Positions 1-9,319 of a DNA stretch of 64,000 nucleotides are shown in pieces. The notes under the pieces are model-generated. The model saw nothing but the letters and a program-made list of their open reading frames with translations, did no database searches and had not been told where the DNA came from. Position 1 is the stretch's first letter; every line of letters begins with the position of its first letter. Made by a program: the position numbers and the translations under genes. This DNA comes from Candidatus Gastranaerophilales bacterium (GTDB lineage: Bacteria > Cyanobacteriota > Vampirovibrionia > Gastranaerophilales > Gastranaerophilaceae): positions 1 through 64,000 of the forward strand of contig CAAFVD010000064.1 of assembly GCA_900766355.1 (NCBI GenBank), read 5' to 3'.

Positions 1-1377
1 TCATCAGAAACAGGTTATATTCATTTAGAAGGTGGTTCAGTAGGAGGCGATGCAACATTAGCTGGTAATACTCGTGGTGATGGAAATATGGGTCACATAA
101 TTATCGGTTATAAAGGAAATGATAAAGCAGTAATATTAAGTGATAAAACCGCAGCCCAACACTCAACATCAATAGGTGGAGTGATAAAAGCAACTGCCAA
201 CAAAGGTCATAGAAGTGATAGACCAGAATTAGCAAAAGGTGATATTCTAGCATATTCAGATGGAAATCTAACTTTTGAAGATTCTTTAGCTGACAATAAT
301 ATAACAGCTGAATCAAAAAATGGTAATGTAAGCTTTACAAATTCAGTTGCTGGTTCAGCAGACCTAACTGCAGGAAAAGATGCAACAATTGATAATTCAA
401 AAGTTGCTGGTAATACAAATATCAATACAGTTGATGGAAATGCAACCGTTAAAAATAATTCAAAAGTTGGTAAATTAACAATGAACTCAACTAATGCCGA
501 TGTTAATGTAATAGATAGTACTGTTAATGGTACTGCTACATTAACTGCAGGACACGATGTAAATTCTACCTTCTCTAAATATACAGATAAGTTAGATGCA
601 ACAGCTGGTCATGATGTTAATTACAAAACAACAGGTGATATTAACTTAGACAATTCAACAAATATGAGTCTAAAAGCTGGTAATAAAACAGAACTTACAA
701 CAATTGATGGTAATATCACAGTAGATAATCTTCCAACTGGTACAGATGTTGTTAAAGGTAAAGAAGTAAGTTTAGTTGCTGACGGTAATATCACATTCAC
801 TGGTGATAATGTAATAGACGGTGATTTAAGAGTTAAATCAACTGGTGGTAATGGTTTTGTAGCAATCAATGGAGATTCAACAAAAGCTGATAATATCTAT
901 GTTGACAAAGCTCACTGGGTAGAAATCAAGAATGTTGATACTGACCACTTACAAATGGAAAACTTTGATATCGGTCACTTGATTCAATCAAGAATCGGTT
1001 CAGCAGGTTTTAATAACGGTGATACATTATACATCAACATATTAAACACTGTATTAAACGGTCAATTAGTTAAAAATTTAGACCCAGCATTTGAAATCAA
1101 TAGAGGTACAACATTAGCAGATATTATCTATTATCCTCTTACAAATGGAGGCGCTGGAGGCGGTGAAGAATGGAGTACTGACGATGCCGCTAGATTGTTA
1201 GGCTATATGAGAGAAAAAGGTATTGACGGATTAGTTGGTAAAGACTTCGCTCCAATAGCATTTGCGGCTTACGATAGAGGTAAACGTGGAGCAATCTTCA
1301 GAGCCGCTGGTGAATCTATTTACAAAGATGTTTCTCAAGTAGTTCACATCACAGATAGATTCAATCTAGATGACTAA
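1..1377 (+). CDS. C-terminal part of large repetitive surface/adhesin-like protein (5' end outside window)
   Basis: The frame is open from the first base, so the gene begins upstream; 458 residues are visible before TAA. An ATG at 88 is internal and has no ribosome binding site. The sequence is rich in N, T, D and G with short degenerate beta repeats (TAGHDVN twice, NGNITVDN, AGKDATIDNS), like the repetitive stalks of filamentous-haemagglutinin or beta-helix adhesins. A distinct last ~90 residues (GGAGGGEEWSTDDAARLLGY onward, ending RFNLDD) may be a cap or secretion domain. Cell-surface location is inferred; no secretion signal can be seen because the N-terminus is missing. A terminator follows directly. 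Confidence 0.6.
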   Translation, partial: SSETGYIHLEGGSVGGDATLAGNTRGDGNMGHIIIGYKGNDKAVILSDKTAAQHSTSIGGVIKATANKGHRSDRPELAKGDILAYSDGNLTFEDSLADNNITAESKNGNVSFTNSVAGSADLTAGKDATIDNSKVAGNTNINTVDGNATVKNNSKVGKLTMNSTNADVNVIDSTVNGTATLTAGHDVNSTFSKYTDKLDATAGHDVNYKTTGDINLDNSTNMSLKAGNKTELTTIDGNITVDNLPTGTDVVKGKEVSLVADGNITFTGDNVIDGDLRVKSTGGNGFVAINGDSTKADNIYVDKAHWVEIKNVDTDHLQMENFDIGHLIQSRIGSAGFNNGDTLYINILNTVLNGQLVKNLDPAFEINRGTTLADIIYYPLTNGGAGGGEEWSTDDAARLLGYMREKGIDGLVGKDFAPIAFAAYDRGKRGAIFRAAGESIYKDVSQVVHITDRFNLDD

Positions 1378-1410
1378 TAGATAAATAAGGTAGGAAATAT
1401 ATATGAAATA

Positions 1411-1442
1411 AAAAATACCAGTTTGAAAAAACTGGTATTTTT
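1411..1442. terminator. bidirectional intrinsic terminator
   Basis: Perfect 14-bp arms (1411-1424 and 1429-1442) around a GAAA loop, with A-rich left and T-rich right flanks so that either strand gives a U-tract. It lies between the convergent adhesin gene and era and probably ends both transcripts. Confidence 0.85.
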
Positions 1443-1475
1443 TATTGTTTTAATTGTAATAAATATTTTGTTGTA

Positions 1476-2369
1476 TTATTCGCTTACGTATCCAAAATTC
1501 TTCAGCACTTTATCGTTTTTACGCCAATCTTTTTCTACTTTGACTTGTAGTGCAAGAAAAACTTTTTTTTCAACGATATTTTCTAAATCTAGTCGAGCTT
1601 CTGTCCCAATTTTCTTTAACAAAGACCCTCCTTTGCCTATTAAAATACCTTTTTGACTCTTTGTTTCGCAAAATATATTTGCATAAATTCTATCTATTTC
1701 AGGGGATTCTTCATATCTATCAACTTTAATCGCAACAGAATGAGGTATTTCTTCTTTTGTATTCAAAAGAATTTTTTCCCTAACTATTTCTTCAACAATA
1801 GAGCGCATATTTTCTTCTGTCACAATATCTTCAGGATACAAAAGTTCTCCCTCAGGTAAATAATCCATAATTAAATCAATTAATTTTGCTTTGTTTTTAC
1901 CTGTTTTTGCTGAAATTTTTATCACAGGAATTTCAGATTCAAACAATTCTACATAAGATTGATAATTTTGTGTAATCTTTTCTTGATTAGATATTTTATC
2001 AAGTTTGTTCATAACCAAAACAACAGGTATTTTTGTTTTAGAAATAACATTCTCAACAATCCATTTGTCCCCTTTTCCTGCTGGTTCAGAGGCATCAACT
2101 AAAAATAAAACCAAATCAGAATCAGGTACAGAAACTTTAGCCTCATCTAGCAAGAATTCTCCAAATTTGTTTATTGGTTTGTGAATACCTGGAGTATCAA
2201 CAAAGACAATTTGTCCTCTATCGTTTGTTAAGATTCCTTTTATTCTTTTTCTTGTTGTTTGAGCTTTATCTGTTGCTATAACTATTTTTTGTCCCAAAAC
2301 TTGGTTCAACATAGTTGATTTACCAACATTTGGACGTCCTATAATTGAAACAAAACCACTTTTTGTCAT
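1476..2369 (-). CDS. era: GTPase Era, 16S rRNA/30S assembly factor
   Basis: 297 aa, normal Era length. G1 GRPNVGKS (11-18), G3 DTPG (58-61) and G4 NKLD (121-124) are intact. The C-terminal half is the KH RNA-binding domain with GKGG near residue 250. Era binds the 3' end of 16S rRNA and couples 30S maturation to cell-cycle control. It is the last gene of a minus-strand operon, 3 nt after the amylase-like gene, and ends at the terminator shared with the adhesin gene. Confidence 0.97.
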   Translation of the reverse strand: MTKSGFVSIIGRPNVGKSTMLNQVLGQKIVIATDKAQTTRKRIKGILTNDRGQIVFVDTPGIHKPINKFGEFLLDEAKVSVPDSDLVLFLVDASEPAGKGDKWIVENVISKTKIPVVLVMNKLDKISNQEKITQNYQSYVELFESEIPVIKISAKTGKNKAKLIDLIMDYLPEGELLYPEDIVTEENMRSIVEEIVREKILLNTKEEIPHSVAIKVDRYEESPEIDRIYANIFCETKSQKGILIGKGGSLLKKIGTEARLDLENIVEKKVFLALQVKVEKDWRKNDKVLKNFGYVSE

Positions 2370-2372
2370 TGT

Positions 2373-3887
2373 TTATCCTTTTATCTTTAATACTTGTATA
2401 TCTCCAGCTTTTAATTCTGTTGTAAATTTCCCTTGTTGGAAAATAGGAGATATGTGTCTGTTCAGTCTTAAATCAATATATTTTGTTTTTTGATTTACTC
2501 CATGTAGCTTAACAGTTACTGTTTGACTTGTTTTAAAATCTAAATTACCTATAACTACAATCATAAAATCTTTATTTGAACGAGTATAAGCAAATACTGA
2601 TTTTGATGTCGTTTTTAGTGGTATGAATTTCATACTACTAAGTTCGTCCATATAATATTGTTTAAACTTATTTGCTAGTACAAATTCATTATATATAGAT
2701 TTATCAGTTCCTCCAGGACGTCTTGAGAAATTGAACAAATCAAATTTCCCTTTATGGTTAAAATAGTATTCGTCATCGGTATAAGATTGACTAGCTTTTT
2801 TATTCGCCCAAGAATAATCGTAATCATCACCTGTAGGGAATCCGTCAACAAAATATGAATTTAACGGTAGTGTTGCGTTTAGCCATATCATCATTTTTGA
2901 AAATTCTGAACCATTGATTAATATAGGGCTAGTTTCATCGTGTGTTGTAAAACTACCAATAACAGTTTTTTTCTGTGTATTATAAATTTTTTGATTAAAT
3001 TTTACAGAATTAATTAACTCTTTCGATGTTTTCCAATTCTTTAGATTAAAGAAATCTCCATAATATCCATCAAATCCTGCTTGTAAAAGTTTGTCATAAG
3101 TCGTAAAAGGTGCATATTGAGAAGGAGCTTCCGTCCAAGCATTAGAAGCCTCTGCTAAAAACATAAATTCGTTATCTCGACTTCTTGCATATTTGATTAA
3201 ATCTTCCCAAAACGAATATGGGCGCATTGTAGCAACATCAGCTCTTATACCATCAGCACCAAGTGTCATAATCATATCTACAAATTCTTTATGTTGAAGG
3301 TAAACATCTTCTTCATTAGTATTAAACACTCTTATATCAGTCCAATCAAGAGGAATTATAGGTTGTCCAGAGGTATCTTTTACAAAATACTCAGGGTGAG
3401 TTATAAAAAGGTCATAGGCACCACAACTAGGCAAATCAATAATAACTCGAATGTTTCGTTTGTGGCATTCTGATATAAATTTTTTTGCTTGTTCATTGAC
3501 AGAAAGTGTTGAGTCAGGAGCTTTAAGTTGCGGGTTTAAACTCCCAAAATCAGCAAGAGCATAAACAGAACCAGCTGTACCTAATGCTTTTAATTTTCCA
3601 ACAGGAGTAATTGGCAAAAGGTGTAGAGTGTTAATGCCCATATTTTGAATTTCATCTAACCTATCTATAGCATTTAAGAAATTGCCACTTTCTTCGTTTA
3701 TATCTATTATTTCATTTTTGTTAGTGTCTTTTGCGTTAAATGTTCGAATATTTATAGCATAAATTATTGATTTGTTTTGCAAAAATTGGCTTCTTAAATC
3801 GTTGTGCCATATACCATTTACCATTTGAGCATTAGCACAATTTGAAAGTATTAGTGTTGTTAATAAACTGATTAAAAGTTTTTTCAT
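2373..3887 (-). CDS. secreted GH13 alpha-amylase-family glycoside hydrolase
   Basis: 504 aa with a signal peptide (K-K then a hydrophobic stretch, likely cleavage after ANA near residue 20). The GH13 catalytic triad is present: Asp217 in DGIRADV, Glu246 in FLAEAS and Asp317 in TTHDE. Region I is atypical (RVIIDLPSCGAYD instead of DxxxNH). An acidic loop at 54-65 (D54, N56, N58, D62, E65) matches the calcium loop often seen early in GH13 TIM barrels and also an EF-hand pattern. It probably acts on alpha-glucans in the periplasm or outside the cell; substrate unknown. SD GGAG lies just before the ATG. It is the fifth gene of the operon that ends with era, an unusual partner. Confidence 0.85.
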   Translation of the reverse strand: MKKLLISLLTTLILSNCANAQMVNGIWHNDLRSQFLQNKSIIYAINIRTFNAKDTNKNEIIDINEESGNFLNAIDRLDEIQNMGINTLHLLPITPVGKLKALGTAGSVYALADFGSLNPQLKAPDSTLSVNEQAKKFISECHKRNIRVIIDLPSCGAYDLFITHPEYFVKDTSGQPIIPLDWTDIRVFNTNEEDVYLQHKEFVDMIMTLGADGIRADVATMRPYSFWEDLIKYARSRDNEFMFLAEASNAWTEAPSQYAPFTTYDKLLQAGFDGYYGDFFNLKNWKTSKELINSVKFNQKIYNTQKKTVIGSFTTHDETSPILINGSEFSKMMIWLNATLPLNSYFVDGFPTGDDYDYSWANKKASQSYTDDEYYFNHKGKFDLFNFSRRPGGTDKSIYNEFVLANKFKQYYMDELSSMKFIPLKTTSKSVFAYTRSNKDFMIVVIGNLDFKTSQTVTVKLHGVNQKTKYIDLRLNRHISPIFQQGKFTTELKAGDIQVLKIKG

Positions 3888-3905
3888 GAATTTCTCCGAG
3901 TTTTA

Positions 3906-4475
3906 TTACAGAATACCACAAATGTCGATAAAGTTTTTAAAGATATTTATACCGTTTTCTGTAAGTATTGCTTCTGGGTGGAATTGAACCCCATATATTG
4001 GTAAATCTTTTATTTTTATTCCCATCAAAATATTATCTTTTGTATGTGCGATTGGAATTATTGGTGGTTTTATATTTTCAACAACCAAGGAATGATATCT
4101 AGTTGCTTTAAAACCTTGTTTAAATCCATTAAATAATGGCTCATTTTGTTCAAAATATATTTCTGAACATTTGCCATGCACAGGCTCTTTTGCCTCAACA
4201 ATATTTGCTCCAAAAAATTCTGCAATTGCTTGATATCCCAAGCAAACACCCAAGATTGCTTTTTCTTTGTGGTATTTTTTTATTATGTCCATTGTGATAC
4301 CTGCATTTGAAGGATTTGAAGGCCCTGGAGATAAAATAATACTGTTAAAGTTTAGTTTGTCAAAATCTTCAATAGTCATTTCATCATTTTTTATGACTTG
4401 AATATGTTTGCCCAATATTCTGAAATATTCAACAATATTATAAGTAAATGAATCATAATTATCTATAAGAATCAT
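3906..4475 (-). CDS. pabA: glutamine amidotransferase subunit of aminodeoxychorismate/anthranilate synthase
   Basis: 189 aa class I amidotransferase: oxyanion motif SPGPSNP (49-55), nucleophile Cys78 in GVCLGYQAI, and His166/Glu168 in FHPEA. It supplies ammonia from glutamine to the chorismate-binding partner. Its start codon overlaps the stop of pabBC by 4 nt (ATGA), so the two are translationally coupled. The partner has the PabB-type lysine, so a folate (p-aminobenzoate) role is favoured. The TrpG/PabA family can also serve tryptophan synthesis, so dual use cannot be excluded. Confidence 0.9.
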   Translation of the reverse strand: MILIDNYDSFTYNIVEYFRILGKHIQVIKNDEMTIEDFDKLNFNSIILSPGPSNPSNAGITMDIIKKYHKEKAILGVCLGYQAIAEFFGANIVEAKEPVHGKCSEIYFEQNEPLFNGFKQGFKATRYHSLVVENIKPPIIPIAHTKDNILMGIKIKDLPIYGVQFHPEAILTENGINIFKNFIDICGIL

Positions 4476-6112
4476 AATTCTACCTCAATCATTCCTCTGA
4501 CAGAATTTATACAGAATATTTTTTCTGCATTCAATAAATCCTTTTTATAAAGAGTTTTCTCTTTAACTTTTCCAGTATTTAATAAATGTTGTCTATAAAT
4601 CCCATTTAGTATCCCGCTCTTGACGGGTGGGGTATATAATTCTCCTTCTATTTGTAAAACAATATTACTTCTTGTACCTTCTGTAAGTTCTTGTTTCTCG
4701 TTAAAAAATAATATATCAAAGTAATCTTCCAAAACATATTTATACCAAGGTCTGAAGGTCGTTTTGTGATACAAATATGGGTTTTCAGAATTGATATAAT
4801 CATTAGCAATTACAATTTTATTATTAGGAAGCTCGTTTATATCACGATATTCTATATTATATTTCCCATCTTTAGACAGTAGAAATCTTGCTATACAATC
4901 TTTAGAAATATCAAATTTGAAATCTGTAGTATTAAAACAATACTGCAAGCTTTTTGCAGATTGTTTTAGTCTGTTTAAATGTTCTTCGAAAAACTTAACT
5001 TCACCATTTTGTATTAATAAAGTTTCTAATAATTGATATTCTATATTGGTATCCAAAATTTTCTTTTTGATAACAGTTTCTTCCCATTCATCTTTTATTG
5101 CAGAATCCCAAACAATTGCACCACCTGCATTATATTGATAATAATTGTTTTCTTTTTTCTTTTGAAGAATTCTTATCGGAACAGAAAATTCCATATTGTT
5201 TTTTGTAATATATCCGATTGCACCACAATAAATTTCTCTTGAGTAGTATTCAAGAGAATCAATAATATTCATTGTTGATATTTTTGGAGCTCCTGTAATA
5301 GAACCACAAGGGAATATTGCTTCAAGGATATTATAAAGACTTGTATTTTCTTTTAATTCTGCAGAAATTTCAGATGTCATTTGATAAACTGTTGGGTGGG
5401 CTTCAATTTCAAATAATTTATTGACATTTACCGTTCCTGTTTTGGCAATTTTGCTTAAATCGTTTCTTAATAAATCAACAATCATAACATTTTCAGCTCT
5501 GTTTTTGATATCTTTTTGTAGAAACTCTTTGTTTCGTAAATCTTCTTCTTCAGTTTTACCTCTAGAAATTGTTCCTTTCATTGGTTTAGTTGTAATTTTG
5601 TTGTTTTCTAGTTTGAAAAATAACTCTGGAGAAAACGATAAAAGTTCTTCAAAATCATTAACTATAAATGTGTTATAGTTTGTTTGTTGTTTTGTTAACA
5701 AATAATTATACAAGGTTAGATTATCTGTATCTGTATAAACTTTGTACGGATATGTATAATTAACTTCGTAAGTGTCACCTTTTGCGATATGTTGTTTAAT
5801 TTTTGTTAGTGCATCTTTATATTGTTCAAAAGTTATTTGAGGTTCTGAATAAATATTTATCTTTTTTTGAGGTGAATATGGTGAGTATTCAGTAAAACTA
5901 TCATAAACTTCAAAATATAATAATGGGTACTTTGAATTAATTTCTAAACCCATAAAAATATCTTTTGCACAATATCTGATATATCCAAGAATATAAAAAT
6001 TTTTTTTTCTATATTCTTCAATTTTTAATAGAGCTTTTTTGAATTCGAGGTTATTAAAAGCTATAATTTTTGTTATTGGTTCGATAAAACATTTGTCGTG
6101 GTATATTTGCAT
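4472..6112 (-). CDS. pabB: fused aminodeoxychorismate synthase I / aminodeoxychorismate lyase (PabB-PabC)
   Basis: 546 aa with two domains. Residues 1 to ~345 are the chorismate-binding domain, with PMKGTISRG (Lys179, the lysine that separates PabB from TrpE), CGSITGAPK (269-277) and GAIGY. Residues ~360-546 are a class-IV PLP aminotransferase-fold lyase (LLETLLI, candidate PLP lysine in YHKTTFRPWY, EGTRSNIVL). Together they would convert chorismate plus ammonia to aminodeoxychorismate and then p-aminobenzoate plus pyruvate for folate. The start overlaps the lepB stop by 1 nt (TAATG). PabB-PabC fusions are known in several phyla. Confidence 0.93.
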   Translation of the reverse strand: MQIYHDKCFIEPITKIIAFNNLEFKKALLKIEEYRKKNFYILGYIRYCAKDIFMGLEINSKYPLLYFEVYDSFTEYSPYSPQKKINIYSEPQITFEQYKDALTKIKQHIAKGDTYEVNYTYPYKVYTDTDNLTLYNYLLTKQQTNYNTFIVNDFEELLSFSPELFFKLENNKITTKPMKGTISRGKTEEEDLRNKEFLQKDIKNRAENVMIVDLLRNDLSKIAKTGTVNVNKLFEIEAHPTVYQMTSEISAELKENTSLYNILEAIFPCGSITGAPKISTMNIIDSLEYYSREIYCGAIGYITKNNMEFSVPIRILQKKKENNYYQYNAGGAIVWDSAIKDEWEETVIKKKILDTNIEYQLLETLLIQNGEVKFFEEHLNRLKQSAKSLQYCFNTTDFKFDISKDCIARFLLSKDGKYNIEYRDINELPNNKIVIANDYINSENPYLYHKTTFRPWYKYVLEDYFDILFFNEKQELTEGTRSNIVLQIEGELYTPPVKSGILNGIYRQHLLNTGKVKEKTLYKKDLLNAEKIFCINSVRGMIEVEL

Positions 6113-6735
6113 TACAAACCTTTTATTCTATTAAGTGGCCAGAATAAGAATACAGCTTTTCCAACAAATCTGTCTTGAGGTAAAAAGCCCCAAAATCTGC
6201 TATCCTGAGAATTTCCTCTATTATCACCCATCATAAAGTATTCACCTTGAGGAACAATAAATGGTCCACAATACATATTTTCGTTACAAGGTATAGAATC
6301 AAAATCACTTAATATATAATCTTCTTCAAGTGGTTTGCCGTTTATATAAACGAAATAACGACCTCTTGAATTCTTTTTGATTTCAAGCTTATCACCAGGC
6401 ATACCAACAACTCTTTTTATATAAGCGATATCTTTGCAGAAAAATCCAGTCAGTCTTTTAAATATCCCCATAGGTGATTCGTCAAGTTGAACAAATGGTG
6501 GATAAAAAACCATTACATCGCCACGTTTTGGAGTGGTATAAAATCTTGAAAATCTTTCAACAAAAATTCTATCACCTTCTATTAATGTTGGACGCATTGA
6601 ACCTGATGGAATCCAACGAATTTCACCAATAAAAAATCGTATTATAGTAACCATTACGATTACAAATACAATAGTATCTAATGTTTCTTTTAAAAATGGT
6701 TTAAATTCTTTTTTTATTTTTTCTTTTAATTGCAT
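6112..6735 (-). CDS. lepB: signal peptidase I
   Basis: 207 aa with one N-terminal membrane segment (~20-38). Catalytic Ser46 lies in WIPSGSMRPT and Lys107 in YIKRVVGMPGD. The conserved MGDNRGNSQDSRFWG box is present. It cleaves Sec/Tat signal peptides on the outer face of the inner membrane and serves the many secreted proteins encoded nearby. The start overlaps the preceding prenyltransferase gene by 10 nt and the stop overlaps pabB by 1 nt. Confidence 0.97.
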   Translation of the reverse strand: MQLKEKIKKEFKPFLKETLDTIVFVIVMVTIIRFFIGEIRWIPSGSMRPTLIEGDRIFVERFSRFYTTPKRGDVMVFYPPFVQLDESPMGIFKRLTGFFCKDIAYIKRVVGMPGDKLEIKKNSRGRYFVYINGKPLEEDYILSDFDSIPCNENMYCGPFIVPQGEYFMMGDNRGNSQDSRFWGFLPQDRFVGKAVFLFWPLNRIKGL

Positions 6736-7562
6736 AGTTTATTTACTAACCCCATTAAGCTACGAGAGTATTCATTATCTGAAAATCTCAGTAACACGTT
6801 TTTTGCTCTCTGGCAATAATTATCTATTAAATCCATTGTTTTTTCAATAGCAGTATCACTATTTTCAATAGAGTTAGCAAATATAACAGGTGCGGTATAT
6901 ATCCCTTGTTGGATATCAGAGGATTTATCAATACCTAGTTTATAATCGTCTAAATCGTTTTTTATTTGAAAAGCGATACCGTAGTTTATTGCAAATTCTT
7001 GAGCTTCAATTTGAAGTTGATTAGCAGAGTAAATAGAATTTGCCATTAAACAGGCTTTAAACAATTCGGCTGTTTTATATTGTGTTTTTATTAAGTATTC
7101 ATCAAGTGTTGGAATTTTTCCTTTTTGAAAATATTGTAGGCTTTCTCCTTCGCACATTTTTGAAATAGTTTTAAAATATATTTGTTGAATATCAGAATTG
7201 TTGAGAGTTAATAATTTTTGAACTGCAAGTGAAGTTAAATAATCTCCAGCAATTATAGAAAGCTTGTTTCCAAACATTGTATTTATTGATTTTTCTCCAC
7301 GTCTAATATTGCTATCATCTATTGCATCATCATGTATCAAAGATGCGTTATGAATTAATTCTGTAGCAACAATAATTCTATAATGTTCATCTTTTATTGA
7401 TTCATTAGTTGTTTTTAAGAATAATAAAGCAATTATTGACCTGATTAATTTTGATTCTCTTGATAAAAAATCTCTAAGAATTGTTTGTAATTCTTGAGAT
7501 TCACAGTAAAAATTTGATATTTTTTCTTTAATAACCGAAATTTCAGGTAAAATATTTAGCAT
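6726..7562 (-). CDS. trans-polyprenyl diphosphate synthase family protein
   Basis: 278 aa, short for the family (~300-330). The first Asp-rich motif is intact (HDDAIDD, Asp78/Asp79/Asp82, with downstream RRGE). The second reads NDLDD (202-206), i.e. the first Asp is Asn. It elongates allylic diphosphates with isopentenyl diphosphate, probably for quinone side chains or related lipids; chain length cannot be read from the sequence. It is the first gene of the operon running through lepB, pabBC, pabA and the amylase-like gene to era, and is divergent from waaA across a ~70-bp gap. Confidence 0.85.
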   Translation of the reverse strand: MLNILPEISVIKEKISNFYCESQELQTILRDFLSRESKLIRSIIALLFLKTTNESIKDEHYRIIVATELIHNASLIHDDAIDDSNIRRGEKSINTMFGNKLSIIAGDYLTSLAVQKLLTLNNSDIQQIYFKTISKMCEGESLQYFQKGKIPTLDEYLIKTQYKTAELFKACLMANSIYSANQLQIEAQEFAINYGIAFQIKNDLDDYKLGIDKSSDIQQGIYTAPVIFANSIENSDTAIEKTMDLIDNYCQRAKNVLLRFSDNEYSRSLMGLVNKLCN

Positions 7563-7630
7563 AAAAGTATATTAACATAAATTGAATAAAATAATCAGAT
7601 TCATTTGGTTAATTGTGTTATATTATTTAT

Positions 7631-8875
7631 ATGATGATTTACAGTATAATTTCAACAATTTTATTTATTTTAGTTTTACCTTTTTGGTTTTTATTAAGTA
7701 GATTTAATCAAAAATTAGGATACGGGTTTAAAGAAAAATTAGGTTTAGGTTTAGGAAAACGCTTAGAAAAGAAATCTATAGTTTTTTATGGTGTTTCTGT
7801 AGGCGAAGTTTTGGCACTCCAAAATCTTATCAAAAAAACAAAAAAAGAATTTGCTACACATAATATCGTAATAGCAACAGGAACAAAAACAGGTCAAGAA
7901 ACAGCAAAGAAAAAATTAGGTGATATTGCTGATTATATAACTTATTTTCCTTTTGATTTTCCGTTTTGTATAAATTCATTTATAAACAAAACAAATCCAG
8001 AAGTTGTAATTGTTGCTGAAACAGAGTTATGGCCGAATTTTGCTTATGTTATGAAGAAAAGAAATATACCTCTTTATATAGTGAATGGTCGTATGTCTGA
8101 CAGAACTTACGGAAGTTATAAAAAACTCTCCTTCTTCTTTGCGCCTATTCTAAAAAAATATACAAAAATTCTTACCCAAAGTGAATCAGATAATAATAAA
8201 TTGATTTCTATTGGTGCAAATCCTGATACAACAAGAGTTATGGGAAATTTAAAATTTGACATAGGAGTTAATTTAGATGGCTTTACTCCTATTGAAAAAA
8301 CTTCTCAAGACAAAGTAATAATAGCTGGTAGCACTCATTCAGGAGAAGATGAAATAATTTTATCAGCTTTTATGAAGGTTCGACAAGATAATATAAAACT
8401 TTTAATAGCACCACGTCATATAGAACGTAATGAGGCCGTATTTGAACTTTGCAAAAAAACAGGGCTAAAAGTTGGAAGACGTTCTGCAAATGATAATTTT
8501 ATAGATTGTCAAATAATTGTTTTGGATACATTGGGTGAGTTAGGAAAGATGTATTCTATGTGTGATTTTGCGTTTATAGGTGGCAGTTTTAATAAAACAG
8601 GAGGGCATAATCCTCTTGAAGCGTCTATATTTAATAAGCCGGTAATTTCAGGACCAAGCACTCATAATTTTAAAGATATTTACGCAATAATTACAAGAAC
8701 TAAAGCAGGTACCGTTGTAAAGAATCCTGAAGAATTAGTTTTGCAAATGCAAAAATTGTTAAATGACAAAAACTACTATGAACAAGCCTGCTCTGATTGT
8801 GAATTAGTTTTTAATCAAAACAGAGGTGCTTTAGATGTTGTAATTGACGAACTTAAACAATTAATCAATGTGTAA
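7631..8875 (+). CDS. waaA: 3-deoxy-D-manno-octulosonic acid transferase (Kdo transferase)
   Basis: 414 aa from ATG 7631; a TTG at 7613 in frame would add six residues but has no SD. An N-terminal membrane anchor is followed by two Rossmann-like GT-B domains. Family signatures are YGVSVGEV, ATGTKTGQE, AETELWPN, GRMSDRTY and FIGGSFNKTGGHNPLE. It transfers Kdo to lipid IVA at the inner membrane, so the cell makes Kdo-lipid A, consistent with lpxA at the window end. A TATATT hexamer ends 7 nt before the ATG, so the transcript may be leaderless. The 3' end overlaps the convergent next gene by 15 nt. Confidence 0.95.
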   Translation: MMIYSIISTILFILVLPFWFLLSRFNQKLGYGFKEKLGLGLGKRLEKKSIVFYGVSVGEVLALQNLIKKTKKEFATHNIVIATGTKTGQETAKKKLGDIADYITYFPFDFPFCINSFINKTNPEVVIVAETELWPNFAYVMKKRNIPLYIVNGRMSDRTYGSYKKLSFFFAPILKKYTKILTQSESDNNKLISIGANPDTTRVMGNLKFDIGVNLDGFTPIEKTSQDKVIIAGSTHSGEDEIILSAFMKVRQDNIKLLIAPRHIERNEAVFELCKKTGLKVGRRSANDNFIDCQIIVLDTLGELGKMYSMCDFAFIGGSFNKTGGHNPLEASIFNKPVISGPSTHNFKDIYAIITRTKAGTVVKNPEELVLQMQKLLNDKNYYEQACSDCELVFNQNRGALDVVIDELKQLINV

Positions 8876-9259
8876 TTGTTTTTCTAAAGTATCAAGAGGT
8901 ATTTGAACCTGTTTTTTGATTGCATCATATTCTTTTGAAGAATTTGTGTCAGGTACAACATTTAACCAGTTTAATCCAACATGGTTGTTAAACTCTCTTT
9001 TTTTTATATTGTTATGCAAGTCGGTTGTTACTTTATCAAGGTTACGCCATTCTCTAGTTTTTAGGTTGTACTCGTTAAAATATAAAACAATTTCTTTAAC
9101 CTTGACCTCTTTTACCCAAGCTTTATAAGTTCGGTTTATTGGGATATAACGCACAGAGGATTTATCAAGGTACAAATCTTGTCCTATGTTTTGCCATTCG
9201 GCAGAAAATACTGGAAGTGCGATTAGTGATAATAGAATAAATGTAATAAATTTTTTCAT
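8861..9259 (-). CDS. small secreted protein, surface-adhesin-E-like
   Basis: 132 aa from ATG 9259, chosen because GAGGG lies ~5 nt upstream and the protein then begins with a clean signal peptide (MKKFITFILLSLIALPVFSA). An upstream in-frame ATG at 9289 lies in the nusA terminator hairpin. The mature part (EWQNIGQDLYLDKSSVRY and following beta-rich sequence) resembles the Trp/Tyr-rich fold of adhesin-E-like small exported proteins. That match rests on pattern only. Probable periplasmic or surface location. Confidence 0.6.
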   Translation of the reverse strand: MKKFITFILLSLIALPVFSAEWQNIGQDLYLDKSSVRYIPINRTYKAWVKEVKVKEIVLYFNEYNLKTREWRNLDKVTTDLHNNIKKREFNNHVGLNWLNVVPDTNSSKEYDAIKKQVQIPLDTLEKQLHID

Positions 9260-9278
9260 AATAGCCCTCAAAATTTTA

Positions 9279-9308
9279 AAACAGGGCAATTATATAATTG
9301 CCCTGTTT
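9279..9308 (-). terminator. intrinsic terminator of the rimP-nusA operon
   Basis: 13-bp perfect arms (9279-9291, 9296-9308) around ATAT; the core is CAGGGCAATT/AATTGCCCTG. On the minus strand a T-rich tract follows. It sits 11 bp after nusA and just upstream of the small secreted-protein gene. Confidence 0.85.
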
Positions 9309-9319
9309 AGAAAAGTAAT

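Noticed and set aside
1423..1656. 77-aa plus-strand frame at the 3' end of era
   Set aside because: It starts inside the terminator and runs antisense through the Era KH domain; no SD.
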